Positions 1-7,726 of a DNA stretch of 23,275 bases are shown here, piece by piece. Each line of letters opens with the position of its first letter. Position 1 is the stretch's first letter. The position numbers were made by a program, and so were the translations under genes. The notes under the pieces were generated by a model, which was not told where the DNA came from, searched no databases, and saw only the letters and a list, made by a program, of their open reading frames with translations. This DNA is from DASSTJ01 sp035707965 (lineage in GTDB: Bacteria > Actinomycetota > Actinomycetes > Actinomycetales > Angustibacteraceae), in the NCBI GenBank assembly GCA_035707965.1, contig DASSTJ010000186.1, positions 1 through 23,275 on the forward strand. The letters run 5' to 3'.

Positions 1-758
1 TCGTGGCGCTGTCGAAGCAGATGCAGTCCGACGGCCTGGTCCCGATCGCCTTCGGCGACAAGGACGGCTGGCCGGCGATGGGTACGTTCGACCAGCTCGA
101 CATGCGCATCAACGGGTTCCAGTTCCACATGGACCTGATGGCCGGCAAGAAGCCGTGGGACGGCCCCGAGGTCAAGAAGGTCTTCGACACCTGGCGCAGC
201 CTGCTGCCCTACCACCAGCCGGCGTCGCTCGGCCGCACCTGGCAGGAGGCGGCGCAGTCGTTGCAGCAGAAGAAGGCCGGCATGTACGTGCTGGGCATGT
301 TCGTCGGCCAGCAGTTCCCCGAGGGCGAGCGCGACGACCTGGACTTCTTCACGTTCCCGGAGATCGACCCGGCGATCGGCGCCGACGCCATCGAGGCTCC
401 CATCGACGGCTACATGATGTCGAAGCGTCCCAAGAACGAGGCGGGCGCGAAGGCGTTCCTGAGCTACCTCGGGACGCCGGACGCCGAGCAGGTGTCGGTG
501 AAGGCCGACCCGACCGTCATCGCGGTCAACAGCGGCGCCGACACCAGCGGCTACTCGAGCCTGCAGAAGAAGGCGGTCGAGTTCGTCGCCAGCGCCAAGA
601 ACATCTCCCAGTTCATGGACCGCGACAGCCGTCCGGACTTCGCCAGCAACGTGATGATCCCCGCTATCCAGAGCTTCATCAAGAACCCGAACGACGTCGA
701 CGGGCTGACGAGCAGCATCGAGAAGCAGAAGCAGTCGATCTTCGCCAGCGGCGACTGA
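1..758 (+). CDS. ABC transporter carbohydrate-binding protein, C-terminal part (5' end outside window)
   Basis: Extracellular solute-binding protein of a carbohydrate ABC importer (family 1 type), normally a lipoprotein that captures sugar and hands it to the two permeases that follow. Only about 251 C-terminal residues are visible; full members run to about 420-450, so the signal peptide and N-terminal lobe lie upstream, and the GTG at position 3 is simply an internal codon. The visible part has family features: an aromatic- and Gly-rich stretch (GDKDGWPAMGTFDQ), a WQEAAQSLQQKKAGMYV segment and a DGYMMSKRPKNEAGAKAF segment before the C-terminal helices. It lies 39 bp before the first permease, and an alpha-galactosidase ends the operon, so an alpha-galactoside such as raffinose or melibiose is a plausible ligand. 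The substrate is inferred from context only. Confidence 0.85.
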   Translation, partial: VALSKQMQSDGLVPIAFGDKDGWPAMGTFDQLDMRINGFQFHMDLMAGKKPWDGPEVKKVFDTWRSLLPYHQPASLGRTWQEAAQSLQQKKAGMYVLGMFVGQQFPEGERDDLDFFTFPEIDPAIGADAIEAPIDGYMMSKRPKNEAGAKAFLSYLGTPDAEQVSVKADPTVIAVNSGADTSGYSSLQKKAVEFVASAKNISQFMDRDSRPDFASNVMIPAIQSFIKNPNDVDGLTSSIEKQKQSIFASGD

Positions 759-761
759 GGC

Positions 762-779
762 CGGGTCGGCAGCGACCCG
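762..779 (+). other. Short hairpin between binding protein and permease genes
   Basis: A perfect 7-bp inverted repeat (CGGGTCG / CGACCCG) with a 4-nt loop sits directly after the binding-protein stop and before the permease ribosome binding site (GGGGAGGCGAAGG). Such stem-loops in sugar ABC operons often stabilise the upstream message or partly end transcription, so that more binding protein than permease is made. There is no T-tract, so it is not a classic intrinsic terminator. The role is inferred from position. Confidence 0.4.
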
Positions 780-797
780 CTCACGGGGAGGCGAAGG

Positions 798-1742
798 ATG
801 GCGACGACGCAGACTCAGGAGGCGGGCCTGGCGACGGCTCGCCCGCCTCGGCGCCGGGCGCACCGGCTGAGCAAGGGGGACAGGCTCATCCTTGCCCTGA
901 TGGCCGGTGTGCCGGCCGTCGTGGTGATCGGGCTCGTGTGGCTGCCGGCCGCGGCGACCGTCTTCCTGTCGTTCACGAGCTGGGACGGCTTCGGCCCGAT
1001 CAGCGAGGCGAAGAACGTGGGCCTGAAGAACTACCACGACGTCGTCACGATCTACCCGCCGTTCAAGCCCGCGCTGGAGCACAACCTCATCTGGCTCGCC
1101 GTCACGTTCTTGGTCCCCACCGTGTTCGGCATGTTCCTGGCCGTGCTGCTGGACCGCGAGCTCCGCGGCAGCCGCATCTACCAGAGCGCGCTGTTCCTCC
1201 CGGTCGTGCTCTCGCTCGCCCTGACCGGCTTCATCTGGCAGCTGATCTACTCGCGCGACCAGGGCCTGCTCAACGCCGTGCTCGGCCTGCACGGCGCGAA
1301 CGCGATCGACTGGTACGGCGACTCGTCGATCAACCTGTGGGCGGTCCTGGTCGCCGCGAGCTGGCGGCACACCGGTTACATCATGCTGCTGTACCTCGCC
1401 GGGCTGAAGGGCGTCGACCCGTCGCTGCGCGAGGCCGCCGCCGTGGACGGCGCCTCGCAGACACGCACGTTCTTCCAGGTGGTCTTCCCCGTCATGCGGC
1501 CGATCAACATCATCGTGCTCGTCGTCACGGTGATCGAGTCGCTGCGCGCGTTCGACCTCGTATGGGTCATCAACAAGGGCCGCAACGGACTCGAGCTGAT
1601 CAGCGCCCTGGTCGTCAGCAACATCGTCGGCGAAGGGCAGCGCATCGGCTTCGGGTCGGCGCTGGCGTCGATCATGCTGGTGATCTCGCTCGTGTTCATC
1701 GTGATCTACCTCAGCGCCGTGCTGCGGGAGGACAAGCCATGA
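798..1742 (+). CDS. Carbohydrate ABC transporter permease, MalF/UgpA type
   Basis: First of two inner-membrane permease subunits of the sugar importer. The 314-residue protein has a basic cytoplasmic N-terminus of about 30 residues, then about six hydrophobic segments starting near residue 32 (LILALMAGVPAVVVIGLVWL). The cytoplasmic coupling loop that contacts the ATPase carries the EAA motif (EAAAVDGASQTRTFFQVVFP, around residues 213-232). ATG at 798 follows a GGGGAGG ribosome binding site. Its stop overlaps the next permease start as ATGA, so the pair is translationally coupled. No ATPase gene is visible in this operon; carbohydrate ABC systems in actinobacteria often share a housekeeping MsiK-type ATPase encoded elsewhere. 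Substrate specificity cannot be read from the permease itself. Confidence 0.93.
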   Translation: MATTQTQEAGLATARPPRRRAHRLSKGDRLILALMAGVPAVVVIGLVWLPAAATVFLSFTSWDGFGPISEAKNVGLKNYHDVVTIYPPFKPALEHNLIWLAVTFLVPTVFGMFLAVLLDRELRGSRIYQSALFLPVVLSLALTGFIWQLIYSRDQGLLNAVLGLHGANAIDWYGDSSINLWAVLVAASWRHTGYIMLLYLAGLKGVDPSLREAAAVDGASQTRTFFQVVFPVMRPINIIVLVVTVIESLRAFDLVWVINKGRNGLELISALVVSNIVGEGQRIGFGSALASIMLVISLVFIVIYLSAVLREDKP

Positions 1743-2656
1743 CGGCGTCGACGTCCGCGCCCACGCGGCCGCGCGAGGGCGGGATCGCGCCCTCCACCGC
1801 CGGTTACCGCCGCGGTCGCCGGGGCCTGCTCTACGGCTTCCTGGTCGCCACGTCGCTGGTGTGGCTGTTCCCGATCCTCTGGGCGGTCTTCAACTCGTTC
1901 CGCGACTACAGCTACACGTCCGAGCACGGCTACGTGTCGTTCGGCGGCTTCACGGTCGACAACTACCTCAACGCCTGGCGTCGCGGGGACTTCGGCCAGC
2001 ACTTCTGGAACTCGGTCATCATCACGGTCCCCGCCGTGGTGGTGACGCTGGTCCTGGCCGCCTGCGTGGCGTTCGTGGTGGCTCGGTTCAACTTCAAGAT
2101 CAACATCGCGATGCTGATGATGTTCACGGCCGCGAACCTGCTGCCGCAGCAGGCGCTGCTCGTGCCGCTGTTCAAGCTCTACAACTACATCCAGGTGCCG
2201 TTCTGGTTCAGCGACTCCGGAACGCTCTACAACAGCTACTGGGCCGTGATCATCACGCACATCGCGTTCCAGACCGGCTTCTGCACCTTCGTGCTGAGCA
2301 ACTACATGAAGACGTTGCCGACGGAGCTGACCGAGGCGGCGCTCGTCGACGGCGCCGGCGTGCTGAGGCAGTTCCTGCAGGTCATCCTGCCGCTCTGCCG
2401 GCCCCCGCTGGCCGCGCTCGCGACGCTCGAGGTGACCTGGGTCTACAACGACTTCTTCTGGGCCGTCGCCTTCATGAGCCAGGGCGACAAGTACCCGGTG
2501 ACGTCGTCCCTGCAGAACCTGCGCGGCGAGTTCTTCACCGACTACAACCTGCTCTCGGCCGGATCGGTGATGGCGGCGCTGCCGACGCTCATCGTGTTCT
2601 TCGTGCTGCAGAAGCAGTTCGTGTCCGGGCTCACGCTCGGGGCGACGAAGGGATGA
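1739..2656 (+). CDS. Carbohydrate ABC transporter permease, MalG type
   Basis: Second permease subunit, 305 residues. The start is the ATG at 1739, overlapping the previous stop by four bases (ATGA). After a basic N-terminus (about residues 1-32) come six predicted membrane helices, beginning GLLYGFLVATSLVWLFPILW. The EAA coupling motif (EAALVDGAGVLRQFLQVILP) lies near residues 199-218, where the ATPase docks. With the preceding permease and binding protein it would form a CUT1-type sugar importer. The downstream alpha-galactosidase suggests galacto-oligosaccharide uptake, which is inference. The gene ends 15 bp before a 64-bp palindrome that separates it from the hydrolase gene. Confidence 0.93.
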   Translation: MTASTSAPTRPREGGIAPSTAGYRRGRRGLLYGFLVATSLVWLFPILWAVFNSFRDYSYTSEHGYVSFGGFTVDNYLNAWRRGDFGQHFWNSVIITVPAVVVTLVLAACVAFVVARFNFKINIAMLMMFTAANLLPQQALLVPLFKLYNYIQVPFWFSDSGTLYNSYWAVIITHIAFQTGFCTFVLSNYMKTLPTELTEAALVDGAGVLRQFLQVILPLCRPPLAALATLEVTWVYNDFFWAVAFMSQGDKYPVTSSLQNLRGEFFTDYNLLSAGSVMAALPTLIVFFVLQKQFVSGLTLGATKG

Positions 2657-2671
2657 CCGGCCCGCGCATGC

Positions 2672-2735
2672 CGACTTCTGATGCGTTTGGCACCTCTGCC
2701 GAGCGCGGTTGCCGTGCGAAAGGCATCAGAAGTCG
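2672..2735. repeat. 64-bp imperfect palindrome with perfect 13-bp outer arms
   Basis: The outer arms CGACTTCTGATGC (2672-2684) and GCATCAGAAGTCG (2723-2735) are perfect reverse complements. Inner positions continue the symmetry with mismatches (TTT/AAA, then GCAC/GTGC), so nearly the whole 64 bp reads as a degraded palindrome. The arms are about 54% G+C, clearly AT-richer than the flanking genes. The element lies between the MalG-type permease stop and the alpha-galactosidase start, and its right arm abuts the ribosome binding site of that gene. It could be a terminator or attenuator, an operator, or a REP-like dispersed element; no T-tract follows. Confidence 0.75.
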
Positions 2736-2750
2736 AGGGTGGGGGGTCTG

Positions 2751-4922
2751 ATGCATGAGCTGGTGGTGCTCCGCGCCGCGGGCACCGCGTTGCTGCTGGA
2801 CGTCGGCGGGCCGGCGCTGCCTCGGGTCGTGCACTGGGGTGCCGACCCCGGCGACCTGACGACGGGCCAGGCCAGGACGCTCGCGCTGGCGGCCGCCCCT
2901 GCCCTGCCCAACAGCGGTCTCGACGCGCCGTGGGCCCCGTCGCTCGTGCCGTCCGAGGCCGACGGCTGGTCGGGGCGGCCGGGGGTGGCCGGCTGGCGAC
3001 CGAGCGGCGGCCCCCCGCCGCGGCTGCGCCTTGTCCAGCCCGTCGAGGTGTCGACGGCAGACGACACGCAGGTTCTTCGCGCCGCCGCCGCGGACGAGGA
3101 GGCCGGCGTCGCCGTCGAGGTGGAGCTGCGGCTCGAGCCCTGCGGTGTGGTGCGGGTGCGTCACCACGTCACGCCGACGTCGTCCGACGGCTGGGTCGTG
3201 GCCGGTGCCCTTCCCCTGCTGCCGATCGGCGGTCAGGCCACCGAGGTGCTGGACCTCACCGGCCGCTGGTGCCGCGAGCGGTCGCCGCAGCGCAGCCCGC
3301 TGCTGCACGGCGGTCGGGTGCGCGAGTCCCGGCGCGGCCGCACCGGACACGACGCGACGCTGCTGATGGTGGCGGGCACCGCCGGCTTCGGGTTCCGGCA
3401 CGGCGAGGTGTGGGGCGTGCACGCCGCGTGGAGCGGCGACCACGTGCACCTGGTCGACCGACTGCCCGAGGCTCGGGCCATGCTCGGCGGGGGAGAGCTG
3501 CTGCGCCCGGGCGAGGTCGTGCTGGGCGACGGGGAGACGTACAGCACGCCGTGGTCGGTCTTCTCGTGGTCCGACGCCGGTCTCGACGGGCTCAGCGCTC
3601 GGCTGCACGAGCACGTGCGGCACCGCGCGCACCACACGAGGAGCCCGCGTCCCGTCGTCCTCAACACCTGGGAGGCCGTGTACTTCGAGCACGACCTCGA
3701 CCGGCTGCGCGAGCTCGCCGACGTGGCCGCGGACGTGGGCGTCGAGCGCTTCGTGCTGGACGACGGGTGGTTCCTGGGACGCCGGGACGACACCGCGGGT
3801 CTCGGGGACTGGTACGTAGACCCGGACGTCTGGCCAGACGGGTTGCACCCGCTGGTCGAGCACGTCCGCGGGCTGGGTCTGCAGGTGGGCCTCTGGGTCG
3901 AGCCGGAGATGGCCAACCCCGACTCCGACCTGGTGCGCGACCACCCCGGGTGGCTGCTGTGCGGGCCCGGCCGCGAGCCGCTGCTCTGGCGCGGCCAGCT
4001 CGTGGTCGACGTCGCCCACCCGGACGCTCACCGGTACCTGCTCGAACGGCTGGACGCGTTGGTGGGGGAGTACCGGCTCGACTACCTCAAGTGGGACCAC
4101 AACCGCGACCTCCACGAGGCCGTGCACGATGGACGAGCGGGCGTGCACGCCCAGACCCGGGCCGTGTACCGGCTGGTCGACGAGCTGCGTGCTCGGCACC
4201 CGGGCCTGGAGATCGAGTCCTGCTCGAGCGGTGGGGCCCGCGTCGACCTCGGCGTCCTCGAGCACACCGACCGCGTGTGGGCGTCCGACACGAACGACGC
4301 GGTGGAGCGTCAGCGCATCCAGCGGTGGACGGGGCTGCTGCTGCCCCCCGAGCTGGTCGGGTCGCACGTCGGGCCGGCACGCGCCCACACCACCGGTCGC
4401 GTCGTCGAGCTGCCCTTCCGGCTGCTCACGGCGCTCTTCGGCCATCCCGGTATCGAGTGGGACATCACGACGTGCACGCCCGACGAGCTCGACCGGGTGC
4501 GCGCCTGGGCCGCTCTCTACCGGCAGCTGCGTCCGCTGCTGCACACGGGGACGACGGTGCGCGGTGACCTCGACGCCCCCGCGGACGGCGGTCCGGGCCC
4601 TGCTGTCGACGCCGGCGCGGTGCTGCACGGGGTGGTGAGCGAGGACCGGCGCAACGCTGCCTTCGCCTACGCGCGGCTGGAGTCGGCACCGGACGCCGTG
4701 CCGCCCCCCGTACGGCTGCCCGGGCTGGACGCGGCCCAGGACTACCGGGTGCGCTGGCGTCCGGAGGTGTCCTCCACCCCGCCCGTCCAGCAGGCACCGC
4801 CGCCGTGGATGCGGGAGGACGACGGCGTGGTGCTGCCCGGGCGGGTGCTGGCGTCGCACGGTCTCGCCGTCCCGGTCCTCGGCCCCGGCCAGGGCGTGCT
4901 CCTTACCGTCACGGCCACGTAG
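2751..4922 (+). CDS. Alpha-galactosidase, glycoside hydrolase family 36
   Basis: Retaining alpha-galactosidase that releases terminal alpha-galactose from raffinose, melibiose or similar sugars. The 723 residues are typical of GH36: an N-terminal beta-sandwich region (about 1-290), a TIM barrel starting near NTWEAVYFEHD, and a C-terminal beta domain. The nucleophile is Asp449 in LKWDHNRD, and the acid/base is Asp513 in WASDTND, preceded by the family signature SCSSGGARVDLG. I chose ATG 2751, which follows a GAGGGTGGGGGG Shine-Dalgarno stretch; an in-frame TTG at 2709 would place the start inside the palindrome and is less likely. No signal peptide is seen, so the enzyme should be cytoplasmic and act on sugars imported by the upstream ABC system. 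The palindrome just upstream may uncouple its expression from the transporter genes. Confidence 0.93.
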   Translation: MHELVVLRAAGTALLLDVGGPALPRVVHWGADPGDLTTGQARTLALAAAPALPNSGLDAPWAPSLVPSEADGWSGRPGVAGWRPSGGPPPRLRLVQPVEVSTADDTQVLRAAAADEEAGVAVEVELRLEPCGVVRVRHHVTPTSSDGWVVAGALPLLPIGGQATEVLDLTGRWCRERSPQRSPLLHGGRVRESRRGRTGHDATLLMVAGTAGFGFRHGEVWGVHAAWSGDHVHLVDRLPEARAMLGGGELLRPGEVVLGDGETYSTPWSVFSWSDAGLDGLSARLHEHVRHRAHHTRSPRPVVLNTWEAVYFEHDLDRLRELADVAADVGVERFVLDDGWFLGRRDDTAGLGDWYVDPDVWPDGLHPLVEHVRGLGLQVGLWVEPEMANPDSDLVRDHPGWLLCGPGREPLLWRGQLVVDVAHPDAHRYLLERLDALVGEYRLDYLKWDHNRDLHEAVHDGRAGVHAQTRAVYRLVDELRARHPGLEIESCSSGGARVDLGVLEHTDRVWASDTNDAVERQRIQRWTGLLLPPELVGSHVGPARAHTTGRVVELPFRLLTALFGHPGIEWDITTCTPDELDRVRAWAALYRQLRPLLHTGTTVRGDLDAPADGGPGPAVDAGAVLHGVVSEDRRNAAFAYARLESAPDAVPPPVRLPGLDAAQDYRVRWRPEVSSTPPVQQAPPPWMREDDGVVLPGRVLASHGLAVPVLGPGQGVLLTVTAT

Positions 4923-4936
4923 CTCGTGCACGGACT

Positions 4937-4965
4937 GGCCGACGCTCGTTACCGGCCGGTCGGCC
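4937..4965 (+). terminator. Possible terminator hairpin after the alpha-galactosidase gene
   Basis: GGCCGAC (4937-4943) and GTCGGCC (4959-4965) are perfect 7-bp arms around a 15-nt loop containing the palindrome ACCGGCCGGT. The hairpin lies 15 bp after the alpha-galactosidase stop and before the presumed trpS promoter, a fitting place to end the sugar operon. There is no T-run, as is common in high-GC actinobacteria. It is a weak call from symmetry and position. Confidence 0.35.
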
Positions 4966-4972
4966 TGCCTGA

Positions 4973-4978
4973 CACAAT
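4973..4978 (+). promoter_or_regulatory. Candidate -10 box (CACAAT) of a leaderless trpS promoter
   Basis: CACAAT resembles the TANNNT -10 element with one mismatch, and lies 7 bp before the chosen trpS ATG at 4986. No good Shine-Dalgarno sequence precedes that ATG. The arrangement fits a leaderless transcript, common in actinobacteria. No convincing -35 box was found. Confidence 0.4.
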
Positions 4979-4985
4979 GACCGGC

Positions 4986-6047
4986 ATGTCGTCGACCACC
5001 TCCCCCGCGGTGGACGCTGCCAGCGGCACGACGCGGCCACCGCGCGTGTTCTCCGGCATGCAGCCCACCAGCGACTCGCTGCACCTCGGCAACTACCTCG
5101 GGGCCCTGGTGCAGTGGGTGGCGCTGCAGGAGACGCACGACGCCTTCTACTGCGTGGTCGACCTGCACGCGATCACCGTCGACTGGGACCCGGCGGTGCT
5201 GCGCCAGCGCACCCGGGTCACGGCGGCGCAGTACCTCGCGGGCGGCGTGGACCCGTCGCGGTCCACGCTGTTCGTGCAGAGCCAGGCGCCGCAGCACGCC
5301 GAGCTCGCCTGGGTCCTGGGCTGCCTCACCGGTTTCGGCCAGGCGAGCCGCATGACCCAGTTCAAGGACAAGGCTCAGAAGGGCGGCACCGAGAGCGCAA
5401 CAGTCGGCCTGTTCACCTACCCGGTCCTCATGGCGGCCGACATCCTGCTCTACAGCGCCGACCAGGTGCCCGTGGGCGAGGACCAGCGTCAGCACCTCGA
5501 GCTCACGCGCGACCTGGCGCAGCGGTTCAACAGCCGCTTCGGCGACGTGCTGACCGTGCCTGAGCCCTACATCCTCAAGGAGACGGGCAAGATCCAGGAC
5601 CTGCAGAACCCGACGGCCAAGATGAGCAAGTCGGCGACGAGCCCGGCCGGCACGATCGACCTGCTCGACGAGCCGGCGGTGACCGCCAAGAAGATCCGGT
5701 CGGCCGTCACCGACGCCGAGCGGGAGATCCGCTTCGACCCCGAGCGCAAGCCCGGGGTGTCGAGCCTGCTCTCGATCCACTCGGCGCTGTCCGGCCGCAG
5801 CATCTCCCAGCTCGAGCAGGACTACGCGGGCAAGGGGTACGGGGACTTCAAGGGCGACCTGGCCGACGTCGTGACCCAGGCGCTGACTCCCTTCCGCGAC
5901 CGCACCCTCGAGCTGCTGGAGGACGGCGACAAGCTCGACGCGATCCTCGCCGAGGGGGCCGAGAAGGCCCAGACGGTCGCGCAGCCGCTGCTCGACCGGG
6001 TCTACGACGCGGTGGGCTTCCTGCTCCCGGCACGTGCGAGGCGGTGA
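4986..6047 (+). CDS. trpS: Tryptophanyl-tRNA synthetase
   Basis: Class I aminoacyl-tRNA synthetase charging tRNA-Trp with tryptophan in the cytoplasm. The 353 residues match the bacterial TrpS length. The HIGH-type motif is HLGN (residues 33-36) within FSGMQPTSDSLHLGNYLGAL, and the KMSKS loop is intact at residues 212-216. The active-site stretch around YPVLMAADILLY and the GEDQRQHLE motif are also present. I chose ATG 4986; an ATG at 4977 and a GTG at 4926 are in frame upstream but would overlap the presumed -10 box or lengthen the protein without family support. It is followed after 6 bp by a 2H phosphoesterase gene and then a YihY-family gene, so the three are probably co-transcribed. This is probably the housekeeping copy; a second trpS elsewhere cannot be excluded. 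Confidence 0.95.
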   Translation: MSSTTSPAVDAASGTTRPPRVFSGMQPTSDSLHLGNYLGALVQWVALQETHDAFYCVVDLHAITVDWDPAVLRQRTRVTAAQYLAGGVDPSRSTLFVQSQAPQHAELAWVLGCLTGFGQASRMTQFKDKAQKGGTESATVGLFTYPVLMAADILLYSADQVPVGEDQRQHLELTRDLAQRFNSRFGDVLTVPEPYILKETGKIQDLQNPTAKMSKSATSPAGTIDLLDEPAVTAKKIRSAVTDAEREIRFDPERKPGVSSLLSIHSALSGRSISQLEQDYAGKGYGDFKGDLADVVTQALTPFRDRTLELLEDGDKLDAILAEGAEKAQTVAQPLLDRVYDAVGFLLPARARR

Positions 6048-6053
6048 CCGGGC

Positions 6054-6650
6054 TTGGCGGTGAACGAGCAGGAGCTCAGCGGCGTCGACGGGCAGACCGT
6101 CGGCGTCGCGATCGCGGTGCCCGAGCCGTACGGCAGCTACCTGCGCGAGCGGCGGGCGTCGTTCGGTGACCCGGAGGCTCACCGCATCCCACCGCACATC
6201 ACGATCCTGCCGCCCACCCTGGTGGCCGACCGCTGCCGGGACGACGTGGTCCGGCATCTCGAGCGGGTTGCCGCCTCGTCGCACGCGTTCACGGTGCACC
6301 TGAGGGGCACCGCCTCCTTCCGGCCGGTGTCACCCGTGGTGTTCGTGCAGCTGGTCGCCGGCATCGCCGAGTGCGAGCGGCTGGAGCGCGCGGTGCGTAC
6401 CGGGGCACTCGAGCGTGACCTGGCCTTCTACTACCACCCGCACGTCACGGTGGCTCACCACCTGACCGACGAGCAGCTCGACCTCGCCGTCGAGACGCTC
6501 GAGGGCTTCGAGTGCGCCTTCGAGGTGACCGAGCTGCAGCTCTACGAGCACGGCGAGGACGGCGTGTGGCGACCGCACCGGTCGTTCACCTTCGGCCTGC
6601 CGCCCCTCACCGCACCCGCGTCCGCGCCGTCCACGCGGGCGCGCCGCTGA
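6054..6650 (+). CDS. 2H phosphoesterase (2'-5' RNA ligase family)
   Basis: Small cytoplasmic protein (198 residues) of the 2H superfamily, which includes LigT/ThpR 2'-5' RNA ligases and cyclic phosphodiesterases acting on 2',3'-cyclic phosphates. Both diagnostic HxT motifs are present: H48-I-T50 (PPHITILPP) and H130-V-T132 (YHPHVTVAHH); together their two histidines form the catalytic pair. The start is TTG 6054 or GTG 6060; neither has a strong ribosome binding site, so the first residues are uncertain. It begins 6 bp after the trpS stop and its own stop overlaps the following ATG (TGATG), so it is probably translated from the trpS transcript. The true substrate is unknown; a role in tRNA or RNA end processing is suggested only by its neighbour. 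Confidence 0.82.
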   Translation: MAVNEQELSGVDGQTVGVAIAVPEPYGSYLRERRASFGDPEAHRIPPHITILPPTLVADRCRDDVVRHLERVAASSHAFTVHLRGTASFRPVSPVVFVQLVAGIAECERLERAVRTGALERDLAFYYHPHVTVAHHLTDEQLDLAVETLEGFECAFEVTELQLYEHGEDGVWRPHRSFTFGLPPLTAPASAPSTRARR

Positions 6651-7726
6651 TGGACCGGCTGCGCGCGCTGGTCGCCCGTGCCAAGACGACCCACGGCTAC
6701 CGGGCGTGGGACCGCTATGGCGAGGCGCGCGGCAACGTCCTGGCCGGCGGCGTCGCCTATCTGGCCTTCTTCTCCATCGTTCCGGCGCTGGTCCTCGGGT
6801 TCGCCGTGTTCGGCTTCGTGCTGCGCGGTCAGCCCGACCTCTTCGACCGCGTCGTCAGTGCGATCTCCGACACGTTGCCTGGCATCGTCAAGGACGCGGC
6901 CCACCCGAAGGGCCTGATCGACGCCACCCGTCCGCCGACACCGAACGCGCTGACCATCACCGGCGCGATCAGCGTCGTGGTGCTGCTGCTCTCGGGACTG
7001 GGCTGGCTCGCCGCACTTCGCCAGGGCGTGCGCGCCGTCTTCGGGCGGCCCCGCTTCACGGCCAACGTCGTGACGGGCAAGCTCCGCGACATCGGCGTCA
7101 TGGCCGTGCTCGGGCTGGCCTTCCTGCTGTCCGGCGTGCTGTCGACGGGCGTCAGCTCGGCCGCCCGCTGGCTGCTCGGCCAGCTGAGCATCGGCAGCGG
7201 CTCGTTCGCCGGTGGCCTGCTGCTGCGGGCGCTCGCCGTGCTCGTCGTCTTCATCGTCGACGTGCTGCTCATGCTGGTCGTCTTCCGGCTGCTGAGCGGC
7301 CTGCGCCTGCCGCGCGAGGACCTGCTGCAAGGTGCGGTGCTCGGCGCCGTGGGGCTGGGCGTGCTCAAGCTCGCCAGCGGCCTGCTGCTCGCCAGTGCGG
7401 CGAAGAAGCCGGTCATCGGTGCCTTCGCCGTGATCATCGGCCTCCTCGTGCTGCTCAACCTCATCAGCAGGGTCGTCTTGCTGGCGTCGGCGTGGGCCGC
7501 GACGACGGCCGAAGAGCGCGGCCGGCTCCAGCCCGAGGCACCGGTCAGTCCTCCTGCCGCGGTTCCTCTCGGGCCCCGCGAGGCTCTGCTGCCGACGTTC
7601 GGTCAGCGCGCGGCCGACCGCACCACCCTGGCTGCGGGCGCGGCGTTGGGCCTCACGGCCGCGCTCGTCGTCAGGACGGCCGGTCGGGGCGTCCGGGCGG
7701 CTGCTGCTGCCGTCCGGGGGCGATGA
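6650..7726 (+). CDS. YihY/BrkB-family inner-membrane protein
   Basis: Integral membrane protein of 358 residues in the YihY/virulence factor BrkB family, whose biochemical role is unresolved. Older annotations as ribonuclease BN are incorrect, since RNase BN is a different protein. The N-terminal stretch AWDRYGEARGNVLAGGVAYLAFFSIVPAL is a strong family signature, followed by about six hydrophobic segments up to residue 290 or so and a polar, Pro/Ala-rich C-terminal tail. ATG 6650 overlaps the upstream stop as TGATG; the longer open frame from 6512 runs inside the 2H gene and is not needed. The last 56 bp overlap the 3' end of the convergent carboxypeptidase gene, so the two transcripts must be antisense over that stretch. 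Confidence 0.88.
   Translation: MDRLRALVARAKTTHGYRAWDRYGEARGNVLAGGVAYLAFFSIVPALVLGFAVFGFVLRGQPDLFDRVVSAISDTLPGIVKDAAHPKGLIDATRPPTPNALTITGAISVVVLLLSGLGWLAALRQGVRAVFGRPRFTANVVTGKLRDIGVMAVLGLAFLLSGVLSTGVSSAARWLLGQLSIGSGSFAGGLLLRALAVLVVFIVDVLLMLVVFRLLSGLRLPREDLLQGAVLGAVGLGVLKLASGLLLASAAKKPVIGAFAVIIGLLVLLNLISRVVLLASAWAATTAEERGRLQPEAPVSPPAAVPLGPREALLPTFGQRAADRTTLAAGAALGLTAALVVRTAGRGVRAAAAAVRGR

Noticed and set aside
155..1738. An upstream extension of the MalG-type permease frame, out of frame with the binding protein and first permease
   Set aside because: The extension reads as Arg/Gly/Pro-rich nonsense; the permease proper begins at ATG 1739 in the ATGA overlap.
2631..6299. A 1222-codon open frame on the minus strand opposite the alpha-galactosidase, trpS and 2H genes
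   Set aside because: Its sequence is Arg/Val/His/Gln-rich low-complexity text typical of the complement of GC-rich codons, with no domain. The plus-strand genes have intact catalytic motifs throughout.
6650..7726. Annotation of the YihY-family protein as ribonuclease BN
   Set aside because: RNase BN activity belongs to the RNase Z-like protein ElaC, and YihY proteins are integral membrane proteins without nuclease motifs.
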